Below are positions 1 through 6,907 of a stretch of DNA of 8,804 bases, piece after piece (within the stretch, counting starts at the first letter, position 1; the number at the start of each line of letters is the position of its first letter). Under the pieces are notes generated by a model. It was not told the origin of the DNA. It worked only from the letters and a program-made list of their open reading frames with translations, and made no database searches. A program made the translations under genes and the position numbers. Source of the DNA: Pseudomonadota bacterium (GTDB taxonomy: Bacteria > Pseudomonadota > Gammaproteobacteria > Burkholderiales > Thiobacillaceae); assembly GCA_021791235.1 (NCBI GenBank), contig JAJYXA010000264.1, forward strand, positions 1 to 8,804, given 5' to 3'.

Positions 1-1676
1 TGCTGGTGCTGCGCGCCGACAACCATGGCGAAGGCGGCATCATGGCCCTGCTCGCGCTGGCGAGGCACGCAGTGGTAAAGCAGCCGCGCGCGCTGCGCAC
101 CGTGGCGCTGGCCGGCATGGCGGGCGCGGCGCTGTTCTACGGCGATGCCGTGCTGACACCTGCGATCTCGGTGCTGTCGGCGGTCGAAGGCCTGTCGGTC
201 GGCACCCATGTGTTCGAGCCCTATGTGATACCGATCGCGATAGGCGTGCTCGCCGGGCTGTTTTTCATGCAGCAGCACGGCACGGCCAGCGTGGGCGCCT
301 GGTTCGGGCCGATCGCGGTGCTTTGGTTTGTCGCGCTGGCCGCGGGCGGCGTGTACCAGATTGCCCAGCACCCACAGGTGCTGGGCGCGCTGCATCCGGA
401 GCATGCGTGGTGGTTTGTCACCCAGCACGGCTTTGCGTCGTTCGTCGTGCTGGGGGCGGTGCTGCTGGCCTTTACCGGCGCCGAGGCGCTGTATGCCGAC
501 ATGGGGCATTTCGGCCGCGCGCCGATCCAGCTGGCCTGGTACGGCCTGGTGTTTCCCGCGCTGGTGCTGAATTACCTGGGGCAGGGCGCGCTGTTGTCGC
601 GCGCGCCTGAGGCCATGAGCAATCCCTTTTTTCTGCTCTACCCGGCGTGGGCGCTCTACCCCATGGTGCTGCTGGCCACCGCCGCCACCGTGATCGCCGC
701 CCAGGCCACGCTCACCAGCGCGTTTTCGCTCACGCGCCAGGCCATCCAGCTGGGCTACCTGCCGCGCATGCAGGTGGTGCAGACGTCGTCCAAGGCGTTT
801 GGGCAAATTTATATTCCGGTCGTCAACTGGTTGCTGTTCGTGCTGGTCGTGGCGGTGGTCGCCGGCTTTGGCGAGTCGAGCGATCTCGCCGCCGCATATG
901 GCCTTGCCGTAACCGGCACCATGCTGGTGACGACCCTCCTCACCTTTTTTGTCATCCATTACAGCTGGGGGTATGGTCTGCCAGGCAGTCTCGCGGCAAC
1001 CGGCGTGTTCGTGCTGGTCGACGTGGCGTTCTTTTCATCCAGCCTGCTGAAAATCACCGAAGGCGGCTGGTTCCCGCTGGCCCTGGGCGGCCTGGTGTTC
1101 ATCGTCATGCTGACCTGGGTGCAGGGGCGGCGCAGCCTGCTCGCACGCGTCGGCGTGGCGGACATTCCGCTGACGGATTTCCTCGCCGGCCTGATGGCGA
1201 ACCCGCCGACGCGCGTGCCGGGAACAGCGGTATTTCTCAACGCCAGTGCGCACACCGTGCCGCACGCCCTGCTGCACAACCTGAACCACAACCGCGTGCT
1301 GCATGAACGACTGGTGTTTCTCACCGTCAGAATCAAGACCGAACCCTGGGTGCCATTCGAGGACCGGATGCGGGTCGAGCCGCTGGGCAACGAAGCCTAT
1401 GCCATCACGCTCTCCTTCGGTTTCAAGAACCGCCCCGACGTGCCTGCAGCACTCGAAGGGCTGGGGCCGCAGTTTGGCCTGGCATTCGAGCCGATGCAGA
1501 CTTCGTATTTCCTGAGCCGCGAAACCATCGTGTCAAGTCCAACGGTGGGAAGCGGACTGTCAAAATGGCGCGAACAGTTGTTCCGCTGGCTGTCGCGCAA
1601 TGCCGGCAGTGCGGTGGAATATTTCAACCTGCCTGCGAACCGGGTGATCGAACTCGGCTCGCGGGTGGAAATCTAG
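1..1676 (+). CDS. kup: Kup-family low-affinity potassium uptake protein, 5' end cut by window edge
   Basis: Inner-membrane K+ uptake protein of the Kup/HAK/KT family, thought to work as a K+/H+ symporter. The reading frame is open from the first base and its first residues (LRADNHGEGGIMALLALA) are internal Kup sequence, so the true start lies left of the window. About 556 residues are visible against roughly 620-630 for the family, so some 70 N-terminal residues, including the first membrane helix, are missing. Counting from base 6, the family hallmark FYGDAVLTPAISVLSAVEG is at residues 44-62, TGAEALYADMGHFG near 157-170 and NYLGQGALL near 189-197. Many hydrophobic helices run to about residue 375, followed by the usual hydrophilic cytoplasmic domain. 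It ends at TAG 1674-1676, facing the convergent gene at 1722. The frame is intact and the family assignment is firm. Confidence 0.95.
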   Translation, partial: LVLRADNHGEGGIMALLALARHAVVKQPRALRTVALAGMAGAALFYGDAVLTPAISVLSAVEGLSVGTHVFEPYVIPIAIGVLAGLFFMQQHGTASVGAWFGPIAVLWFVALAAGGVYQIAQHPQVLGALHPEHAWWFVTQHGFASFVVLGAVLLAFTGAEALYADMGHFGRAPIQLAWYGLVFPALVLNYLGQGALLSRAPEAMSNPFFLLYPAWALYPMVLLATAATVIAAQATLTSAFSLTRQAIQLGYLPRMQVVQTSSKAFGQIYIPVVNWLLFVLVVAVVAGFGESSDLAAAYGLAVTGTMLVTTLLTFFVIHYSWGYGLPGSLAATGVFVLVDVAFFSSSLLKITEGGWFPLALGGLVFIVMLTWVQGRRSLLARVGVADIPLTDFLAGLMANPPTRVPGTAVFLNASAHTVPHALLHNLNHNRVLHERLVFLTVRIKTEPWVPFEDRMRVEPLGNEAYAITLSFGFKNRPDVPAALEGLGPQFGLAFEPMQTSYFLSRETIVSSPTVGSGLSKWREQLFRWLSRNAGSAVEYFNLPANRVIELGSRVEI

Positions 1677-1706
1677 CCGGTCCGTCCCGTTTCAGGGGCG
1701 GATCGG
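1677..1706. terminator. Hairpin between convergent genes, possible bidirectional terminator
   Basis: In the 45-base gap between the kup stop and the convergent small gene, CCGTCCC (1682-1688) pairs with GGGGCGG (1695-1701), seven pairs with one G-T wobble, around a six-base loop. Flanking CCG/CGG may extend it. Neither strand shows a T-run after the stem, so it is not a textbook intrinsic terminator. The call rests on position and stem only. Confidence 0.3.
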
Positions 1707-1721
1707 TCCATAGATCGGCGC

Positions 1722-2096
1722 TCAGTCATCGTCGTGATGGCGGTGCTCGCGGCGATGTTCCCGGCGCTCGTCGCGCCAGCCGTCCCCTCCGCCGCGGTGG
1801 TGGTTCCAGCCACGGTCATCCCAGTCACGTCGGTAATCGCGGTAATAAACCCGCTCGACCCGGTAGGGCGGCGGCAGCACGATGGTGGGACCGGGGTAGT
1901 ACGACGTGTGCGTCCAGTAGCGGGTGCCGCCGGATTCGTACAGGACCCGGAAACCGTCGGGTTGGCGCGTGCCGAACGAAATGACGAAGTGCGGTTCGAC
2001 CGATACCACGCGACCGTAGCCATAGTCGCCGCCGTGGGCGAAGCTGGCGCCGGACGCGGTGAGCAGGGCGGTTGCCAATAGCAGTTTGCGTAACAT
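1722..2096 (-). CDS. Small exported Tyr/Arg-rich protein with His-rich C-terminal tail
   Basis: Uncharacterised 124-residue protein. The N-terminus MLRKLLLATALLTASGASFA is a typical Sec signal peptide with likely cleavage after residue 20, so the mature protein should be periplasmic or surface-associated. A short middle part (residues 27-80, with RVVSVEPHFVISFG and YWTHTSYYPGP) looks like beta structure. From about residue 78 the chain turns into Tyr/Arg/Asp low complexity, ending in a tail (99-124) with six histidines and three terminal aspartates, which could bind divalent metal. The start at 2096 is chosen because AAGGAG (complement of 2104-2109) lies seven bases upstream and the signal peptide begins exactly there; a longer frame to 2225 would overlap the preceding gene. 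It is last of three same-strand envelope genes, 41 bases after the glycine-zipper gene. No family is recognised and a metal role is inference. Confidence 0.75.
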   Translation of the reverse strand: MLRKLLLATALLTASGASFAHGGDYGYGRVVSVEPHFVISFGTRQPDGFRVLYESGGTRYWTHTSYYPGPTIVLPPPYRVERVYYRDYRRDWDDRGWNHHRGGGDGWRDERREHRREHRHHDDD

Positions 2097-2137
2097 GGTG
2101 ATTCTCCTTTCAGCCTTGAGGTGGACGCTCGGGTGCG

Positions 2138-2722
2138 TCAATCGTCCCGGTTGTCGTCGGGGGCGATCCAACGCGCGTCGCGCGGATCGTCGTTCACCGA
2201 AAAATTCCCGTTGAGGGTCAGCCACTTGCCGGGGTTGTACGGCAGCTGGGTGGCGTACACGCGTCCCTGGAAGCGGTAACGCACGTCGTAGCCGCTGACC
2301 ACCTGACGGTAGTCATCTTGGACGCGGCAGCGCTCGACCTGACGCGGGCGCGTTTCTTCGTAACGCGTGCCGCCGCCATTCCAGCGGTCGCCGACCACCG
2401 CGCCGGTGGCCGCGCCCACGGCGGCGGCGGCGACCCTGCCGTCGCCCTTGCCAACGGTGGAACCGAGCAGGCCGCCAGCGATGGCGCCGAGAATCGCGCC
2501 GCCGCCGTTGCCGTCGCGGTAGCTGCGCGTTTCATAGCCGACAGTTTCGGTCCAGCATTCACGGCGCGGTTCGTTGACCGTGTCGTAGATCGGCGTGCTT
2601 GAGATCACGCGGGCGCGGGTGACGAAGCCATCCGGGTCGTAACGGCCGGGGCCGGCCTGCGCGGCGCCGCTGGCGGCAAGCAGGGTGGCGACCAGGGTCG
2701 TGTTCAAAAGGCGTGTTTTCAT
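2138..2722 (-). CDS. Exported glycine zipper 2TM-domain protein (17 kDa surface antigen-like)
   Basis: A 194-residue envelope protein of the glycine-zipper 2TM type (Rickettsia 17 kDa antigen-like domain). The signal peptide MKTRLLNTTLVATLLAASGAAQA probably ends after residue 23. No lipobox cysteine follows, so it is not an obvious lipoprotein. The glycine zipper spans about residues 74-111 with GAILGAIAGGLLGSTVG and GAATGAVVG, two small-residue helices that can pack in a membrane. It is bracketed by two cysteines (C57 in RRECWTETV and C132 in ERCRVQDDY) that could form a disulfide. The C-terminal half (VVSGYDVRYRFQGRVYATQLPY) matches the beta-rich portion usual in these proteins. Start at 2722 has AAGGAG (complement of 2730-2735) seven bases upstream. 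It lies 52 bases after the Arg/Asp-rich gene, probably in the same transcript. Such proteins are linked to envelope integrity, but the exact role is unknown. Confidence 0.85.
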   Translation of the reverse strand: MKTRLLNTTLVATLLAASGAAQAGPGRYDPDGFVTRARVISSTPIYDTVNEPRRECWTETVGYETRSYRDGNGGGAILGAIAGGLLGSTVGKGDGRVAAAAVGAATGAVVGDRWNGGGTRYEETRPRQVERCRVQDDYRQVVSGYDVRYRFQGRVYATQLPYNPGKWLTLNGNFSVNDDPRDARWIAPDDNRDD

Positions 2723-2774
2723 GCTTACTCTCCTTGCTACAGTGAATTCAGTGCAGGCTGATGCCCCGCAGGGG

Positions 2775-3065
2775 TCAGCGACGACCGCGGGTGCGGTTGT
2801 CTTCTTCAAATCGTTGCTGCTGGCGACGTTCGTAGCCGTAGCCGTAGCCTTGCGGCTCGTCGCCGCGGTCGCGCCCGGCATCGCGCCGCTCGTCGCGTCG
2901 CTCGTCCCGACGGGAGTCGCGTTGATCCTGGCGAACCTCGTCGGCGCGGTCGCGCTTGGCCACGATGATCACGTTATCCATGAAATTCGGCGCAGCCTGA
3001 ACCGGAGCAGCGATCACCAGTCCCAGTCCTGCCAGTGCAAAAATCCAGTTGTGCCGTGTCGTCAT
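2775..3065 (-). CDS. Small exported Arg/Asp low-complexity protein
   Basis: Uncharacterised 96-residue protein. MTTRHNWIFALAGLGLVIAAPVQA is a clear signal peptide, likely cut after residue 24, followed by a short segment (APNFMDNVIIVAKRD) and then a strongly charged repeat region: RRDE/RRDA units at about 52-63, GYGYGY at 73-78 and an Arg-rich end. The mature part is probably disordered and envelope-located. The start at 3065 is chosen because GGAG lies six bases upstream and the signal peptide begins there. An ATG at 3077 (four residues earlier) and a longer frame to 3146 are less likely, since the latter would run into the divergent control region. It is first of three same-strand exported-protein genes and is divergent from the OmpR-type regulator. 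No function can be assigned. Confidence 0.7.
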   Translation of the reverse strand: MTTRHNWIFALAGLGLVIAAPVQAAPNFMDNVIIVAKRDRADEVRQDQRDSRRDERRDERRDAGRDRGDEPQGYGYGYERRQQQRFEEDNRTRGRR

Positions 3066-3159
3066 CGTTGTCTCCATTTCCGTGGTGGCGTTGTTTCGCT
3101 TCCACGCTTCGCAGTCTGGTTGAGGAAAGTAAGCGTACTGTTTCACGCAAGGGGGATTT

Positions 3160-3175
3160 TGTAACAGTGTGTAAC
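3160..3175. promoter_or_regulatory. Perfect TGTAAC direct repeat, candidate OmpR-family operator
   Basis: TGTAAC occurs at 3160-3165 and again at 3170-3175, exactly one 10-bp turn apart, in the gap between the divergent envelope cluster and the response regulator. OmpR-family regulators bind as head-to-tail dimers to direct repeats with about 10-bp period, and on the minus strand the site reads GTTACACACTGTTACA, resembling known OmpR and RstA boxes. If transcription starts at 3215, the site is centred near -48, suited to activation. The repeat is directly visible; the regulator binding it is inferred. Confidence 0.5.
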
Positions 3176-3199
3176 CGGCGGATAGCGTGCCGTCCCTGC

Positions 3200-3208
3200 T
3201 GATATATT
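3200..3208 (+). promoter_or_regulatory. Extended -10 promoter element for the response regulator gene
   Basis: TGATATATT at 3200-3208 fits the extended -10 form TGnTATAAT with one mismatch. No good -35 hexamer is seen at the usual distance (about 3180-3185), which is common for extended -10 or activator-dependent promoters. Seven bases downstream is the A of the ATG at 3215, so the predicted transcript would have almost no 5' leader. Confidence 0.4.
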
Positions 3209-3214
3209 TGCCGC

Positions 3215-3925
3215 ATGGAAAAAGACAGCATTTATGTGACCGACGACGACCCGGGCATCCGCGAGCTGGTGGCCGAGTACCTGACGAGCCAGGGCTATCG
3301 CGTCCAGACAGCGGAAGACGCGGCCTCGCTCGATCGCCTGCTGGCCGTCCACCTGCCGGACCTGCTGGTGCTCGACTGGATGATGCCGGGCGAGGACGGC
3401 CTGTCGATCGCGCGGCGCTTGCGCGCGCAGCCGGGCTTTCCCCCCATCATCATGCTGTCGGCCAAGGGCGAGGACATCGACCGCATCATCGGCCTCGAGG
3501 TCGGCGCCGACGATTACCTGCCCAAGCCGTTCAATCCACGCGAACTGCTGGCCCGTATCCGCGCGGTGCTGCGGAGGCAAGGCGGCGCCGCACCGGCAGC
3601 GCCGGAGACCGCCCGGCTGGTGCATTTCGGCCCGTTCAGCGTCAATCTCGATGCCCGTACCCTCAGCCGCGACGCCGCCGAAATTCCGCTGACCAGCGGG
3701 GAATACGAATTGCTGGAAATTTTCGTCACGCATGCCAACCGTGCGCTGTCGCGTGACTGGCTGATGGACCAGTTGCGGGGCTTCGAACGCGACCCGTTCG
3801 ACCGCAGCATCGACGTGCGGGTGAATCGCCTGCGCAAGAAGATCGAGGATGATCCGGCGAATCCGGCCTATATCCGAACCCAGCGCGGGCAGGGTTACCT
3901 GTTCGTGCCGCAGGGCAAGGGGTGA
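3215..3925 (+). CDS. ompR: OmpR-like two-component response regulator
   Basis: A 236-residue DNA-binding response regulator, cytoplasmic, predicted to be phosphorylated by the kinase encoded just downstream. The receiver domain (about 5-117) has the acidic patch D10-D12, phospho-acceptor D54 in LVLDWMMPGEDG, S82 in IIMLSAKGED, and the conserved K104 in ADDYLPKPFNPRELLARIRA, all strongly OmpR-like. The winged-helix output domain follows (about 137-232), with PLTSGEYELLEIF, LSRDWLMDQLRG, RSIDVRVNRLRKKIEDDP and the final GQGYLFVP. Length matches E. coli OmpR (239). The start is fixed: an in-frame TGA at 3200-3202 leaves ATG 3215 as the only sensible codon. No Shine-Dalgarno sequence precedes it. 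It overlaps the kinase by four bases. Orthology to OmpR is likely by sequence, though porin control cannot be read from this window. Confidence 0.92.
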   Translation: MEKDSIYVTDDDPGIRELVAEYLTSQGYRVQTAEDAASLDRLLAVHLPDLLVLDWMMPGEDGLSIARRLRAQPGFPPIIMLSAKGEDIDRIIGLEVGADDYLPKPFNPRELLARIRAVLRRQGGAAPAAPETARLVHFGPFSVNLDARTLSRDAAEIPLTSGEYELLEIFVTHANRALSRDWLMDQLRGFERDPFDRSIDVRVNRLRKKIEDDPANPAYIRTQRGQGYLFVPQGKG

Positions 3926-5208
3926 AGCGACTCACCCGCTCGTTGTTCGCCCGCACCGCGCTGACGCTGGCGCTGGCGTTTGTCGTGTTTCAGGCGGCTG
4001 CGTTCTGGGTGGTGTATCGCACCCTGATCGTGCCGGTGGCGGAGCGCTCGGCCGACGATCTGGCCGGCCTGATCGTGCTGTCGGCACAAACCTGGGTGGA
4101 GCTGCCGCCGCAGACGCGCGCGGCGTTCGAACGCGAACTGGCGCGCCGCCACGGGCTGCGCCTGACCACCGCGAACCTTGGCGCGACGACCGACGCGCCG
4201 CATTTCGCTTTCCGTACCCAGATCGAAGCCGCGCTGAGCCGCCGCGTAGGGGAAGATGTTGCACTGCGCGGCGTGCCCGGCACGGCGGCCGCCTGGCTGG
4301 ACATTCCGCTGGGCGGCCATGACCTGCATGTCGGATTCTTCCCGCGCCGCTACGCCGTCAAGCCGCCGCTGGCGGCGATCGCGGTCATCGCCCTGGGCAC
4401 GTTTCTCAGTCTGCTGACCGCCGTGTTCCTGGTGCGTCGCATCACCGTGCCGCTGGCGCGTGCGGCGGGCGCGGCCAGCCAGGTCGGAGCGGGCGAGCTG
4501 CCCGATCCTTTGCCGGAAACCGGCCCCGCCGAACTCGCCGAACTGGCACGCCGTTTCAACACCATGGCGGCCGAAGTGCGTGCGTTGCTGGACAACCGCA
4601 CCACCCTGCTGGCAGGTATCTCGCACGACTTGCGTACGCCCATGACACGGCTGCAACTCAACCTGGAAATGCTGCGCGACGCCCCCAGTCCGGCGCGCAT
4701 CGATCGCGCGATGGCCGATCTGGCCGACATGAACAAGTTGATTACCGGCTATCTGGAACTGGCGCGCACCACCCAGGCGGAAAACCGGGTGCGCTTCGAC
4801 CTTGCAGGCTTGCTGGAAGAGGTGGCTGCCGATGCGAACCTGACGTGGCCGGGCGCGGCGCCGTGCATGATCGAGGCCGGCCGCCTGGCAGTGCGGCAGA
4901 TCGTGTCGAACCTGATCCAGAACGCGCAGCGCTACGGCGGCGGCACGCCGACCGAACTGGTTCTGGAATGCACCGACAAGCTGGCGCGGGTGATCGTGCG
5001 CGATACCGGCGTGGGGATTCCGGAGGATCAGCTGGAGAAAGTGTTCAGGCCGTTCTATCGCCTGGAAACGTCGCGTTCGCAGGCCACGGGCGGAACGGGG
5101 TTGGGACTGGCGATTGTGCGACAACTGGCAGAATCGAATGGCTGGAGGGTGGCGCTGGCCAACCGCGAGCAGGGCGGTCTGGAGGCCGTGCTGGAAATTC
5201 GGCGTTAA
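3922..5208 (+). CDS. envZ: EnvZ-like sensor histidine kinase
   Basis: A 428-residue inner-membrane histidine kinase, the predicted partner of the preceding regulator. Order: TM1 at about 12-36, a periplasmic sensor region of about 110 residues, TM2 at about 150-172, HAMP to about 224, then the DHp domain with H-box LLAGISHDLRTPMTRLQL (phospho-acceptor H235), closely like EnvZ. The ATPase domain has the N-box (N330, N334 in VSNLIQNAQRYGG), G1 box DTGVGIP (361-367), F-box VFRPFYR and G2 box TGGTGLGLAIV (389-399). All catalytic residues are present. It starts at GTG 3922, overlapping the regulator stop as GTGA, which implies translational coupling. The overall plan and length match EnvZ (450 in E. 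coli). The signal sensed is unknown; osmotic or acid stress is a family-based guess. Confidence 0.92.
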   Translation: MKRLTRSLFARTALTLALAFVVFQAAAFWVVYRTLIVPVAERSADDLAGLIVLSAQTWVELPPQTRAAFERELARRHGLRLTTANLGATTDAPHFAFRTQIEAALSRRVGEDVALRGVPGTAAAWLDIPLGGHDLHVGFFPRRYAVKPPLAAIAVIALGTFLSLLTAVFLVRRITVPLARAAGAASQVGAGELPDPLPETGPAELAELARRFNTMAAEVRALLDNRTTLLAGISHDLRTPMTRLQLNLEMLRDAPSPARIDRAMADLADMNKLITGYLELARTTQAENRVRFDLAGLLEEVAADANLTWPGAAPCMIEAGRLAVRQIVSNLIQNAQRYGGGTPTELVLECTDKLARVIVRDTGVGIPEDQLEKVFRPFYRLETSRSQATGGTGLGLAIVRQLAESNGWRVALANREQGGLEAVLEIRR

Positions 5209-5255
5209 TCGATTTTGGCTTTCCGTTCGTGCCCTTTCTCCGACACTTCGATCCA

Positions 5256-5273
5256 TCCAGCCCCCCGGCTGGA
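5256..5273. terminator. Hairpin downstream of the kinase, possible terminator
   Basis: TCCAGCC (5256-5262) pairs perfectly with GGCTGGA (5267-5273) around a CCCC loop, 48 bases after the kinase stop and within the 255-base gap between the convergent kinase and LysR genes. There is no T-run on either side, so intrinsic termination is uncertain. A second weaker inverted pair, GCTCG/CGAGC at 5424-5428/5441-5445, lies just past the LysR stop. No gene is seen in this gap. Confidence 0.3.
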
Positions 5274-5463
5274 ATGATCGGGTCAGATAGCTTCCCTTTA
5301 TCGCGAGGATGCCGATATCTGTCTTGAATTGATCGACTCATGCAATGTGCCTGCCGCAGATGCAGCCAGGTGCAACAGACCCGTTCAGGTCCCGCGCTTG
5401 GCCAAACAGGCATCTTTCCCGGTGCTCGACGGGCGCTTGCCGAGCCTTCGCCAAGACGCCTCT

Positions 5464-6456
5464 TTAGTGTCTTGCTTCCGCGATTACGCTCTGCAGAACC
5501 TCGACGAGATGGCTCACGGCAGGGCCGGGGTTACTCGATCTGTATCCCCCATGGATCAGATATAGCGTGGCCTTACGGACATGTCCTCCTCGCAGGGGAA
5601 GTGGCACGAGCACGCACTGGTCAAGCAACTCCTGTATTCGATATTTCAAAAGCCAGGCAAATCCGTGGCCTTCCCGCACTGCTGCCACGGCCATGTCAAA
5701 GTGGGCCATGTTCCATCGCAGTCCCTGAGACATCCACTGCCCGGTGATGTTTCTTCTTTCGGGGGTTTCGAAATCGCAGATGACAATCTGCGTCATCCCA
5801 TGCAGGTCAGCCATGGTGAGTTCCTTGCCACGCCTGAACAATGGATGATCGGGAGACGTCACGGCGACATATTCAACTTCCATCAAGGGGGCGCCCAGGA
5901 ACCCCTTGGGGACCTGGGCACTGATCGCCAGGTCCGCGCTGCCTTGCCGCAACAGTTCCTCCATGCCGAAATCAGGTACTTCACGCAGTTGTACTGTCGT
6001 GCCGTTTCCGGTATGCGCGAATTTTCCCAGAGCCTGCATGAGCAAACTGGAAGGGAAGGCAAAATTCACTACCAATCGTATTTCGGGCTCCCAGCCCCGC
6101 TCCAGAGCGGAGGCGAATGCCTCGATTTCGTTGGCCTTCTTGGTCAACTGCCGCGAGCGTTCCAGAATAGCGCGCCCCTTTTTCGTGAGATGCGCCTTCC
6201 TTCCCTCGATTTCCAGTAGCGGCACGCCCAACTGCTCCTGCAGTTTGGCGAGCGAGTAACTGATTGCGGACTGGCTGAGGTGCAGGATTTCGGAGGCCTG
6301 GGAGAAGCCTCCGTAGTCGACAACCGCTTGCAGTATCCGCCATTGCCCGAGGCTGATGCGCGGTTTTCTGGGGCAGGGTGAGTGGACTTCCGGACTGCCC
6401 TTGCGGCTCTGTCCCAATGGCTTACCAGGTGAGGCATGTTCTTGACCTGACATCAT
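5464..6456 (-). CDS. LysR-type transcriptional regulator with N-terminal extension
   Basis: A 330-residue LysR-family DNA-binding regulator. The winged helix-turn-helix occupies about residues 34-93 (ISLGQWRILQAVVDYGGFSQ, then ASEILHLSQSAISYSLAKLQ, then LGVPLLEIEGRKAHLTKKG), followed by a linker helix to about 120 and a periplasmic-binding-protein-like effector domain to about 325 (RQGSADLAISAQVP, SPDHPLFRRG, VAAVREGHGFAWL). The family usually starts within a few residues of the HTH; here some 32 extra polar residues come first. ATG 6456 is chosen because AAAGGA (complement of 6462-6467) is five bases upstream; the adjacent ATG at 6453 is eight bases from the same site and equally good. A TTG at about residue 14 is a further alternative. 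It converges on the kinase and has no clear partner operon, so its effector and targets cannot be named. Confidence 0.88.
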   Translation of the reverse strand: MMSGQEHASPGKPLGQSRKGSPEVHSPCPRKPRISLGQWRILQAVVDYGGFSQASEILHLSQSAISYSLAKLQEQLGVPLLEIEGRKAHLTKKGRAILERSRQLTKKANEIEAFASALERGWEPEIRLVVNFAFPSSLLMQALGKFAHTGNGTTVQLREVPDFGMEELLRQGSADLAISAQVPKGFLGAPLMEVEYVAVTSPDHPLFRRGKELTMADLHGMTQIVICDFETPERRNITGQWMSQGLRWNMAHFDMAVAAVREGHGFAWLLKYRIQELLDQCVLVPLPLRGGHVRKATLYLIHGGYRSSNPGPAVSHLVEVLQSVIAEARH

Positions 6457-6907
6457 GAAATTCCTTTGCTGCTTTGGCCGCTGGTTAAGCGGTTCACCCA
6501 CGCCGTGCTCGGCCTGAGGTCGAATATCGCAAGGCCGCGAATCCCGGCGCCAGCAGTCCCTCAGTCGTGCAGGCAACGCGTTCTGCTTAGGCAGTCTTGG
6601 ACGCCACGCTGTGCATTGTTTGGGATTCGTCAGTTTCCGCGACTCACTATCAGGAAACCTTACCCATAGTAGATCAGTTGCGAGAACACGCTAGAAATCC
6701 ACCAGCCGATCGACCAGCAATGCCTAGGGAAGGGGAGGCGCATTGTCATTATTCATTGAATTTTATTTTTGAATGGGCATCGGGGGGGGCGCTCTGTAAA
6801 GTTGTTCGGAATCGCGCTCATGAAAAATGCACGTACGCCCCGAATGCCGGGGCCGCGTCAGCCTTGTACGAACCGCGAGAACAGAGTGGGAAAGCGCAAC
6901 GCGGAAC
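6457..6907. other. 451-base stretch without a recognisable gene
   Basis: Open frames here have no ribosome binding site, no recognisable protein motif, or run antisense into the Ala-rich gene. It should contain the LysR promoter, but no convincing -35/-10 pair was found. A small hairpin CCGCT/AGCGG (6478-6482/6488-6492) sits 22 bases before the LysR start. An AT-rich island at about 6744-6780 with the palindrome ATTCATTGAAT (6751-6761), followed by a run of eight G (6782-6789), stands out from the GC-rich surroundings. The hairpin at 6837-6853 is listed separately. Confidence 0.6.
6822..6853 (-). terminator. Possible intrinsic terminator after the Ala-rich gene
   Basis: Read on the minus strand, GCCCCG, loop GCATT and CGGGGC (6853 down to 6837) form a six-pair GC-rich stem 54 bases beyond the stop of the Ala-rich protein gene, and five T follow (complement of 6823-6827). 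The T-run is about nine bases from the stem rather than adjacent, so strength is doubtful. Confidence 0.35.

Noticed and set aside
2723..2881. Upstream extension of the glycine-zipper protein to an earlier start
   Set aside because: It would overlap the end of the preceding gene, and the strong ribosome binding site and signal peptide both point to the start at 2722.
3895..5256. Long open frame on the minus strand opposite the histidine kinase
   Set aside because: Its translation is Arg/Gln/His low complexity with no domain, and the plus strand carries a complete kinase with every catalytic motif. High GC content leaves long antisense frames open by chance.
5581..6219. Plus-strand open frame of about 210 codons opposite the LysR gene
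   Set aside because: The minus strand gives a full LysR protein with HTH and effector domain; the plus translation has no family features.
6457..6907. Mobile element remnant or integration site in the gene-free stretch
   Set aside because: No transposase fragment, terminal inverted repeats, target duplication or tRNA end could be found by eye.
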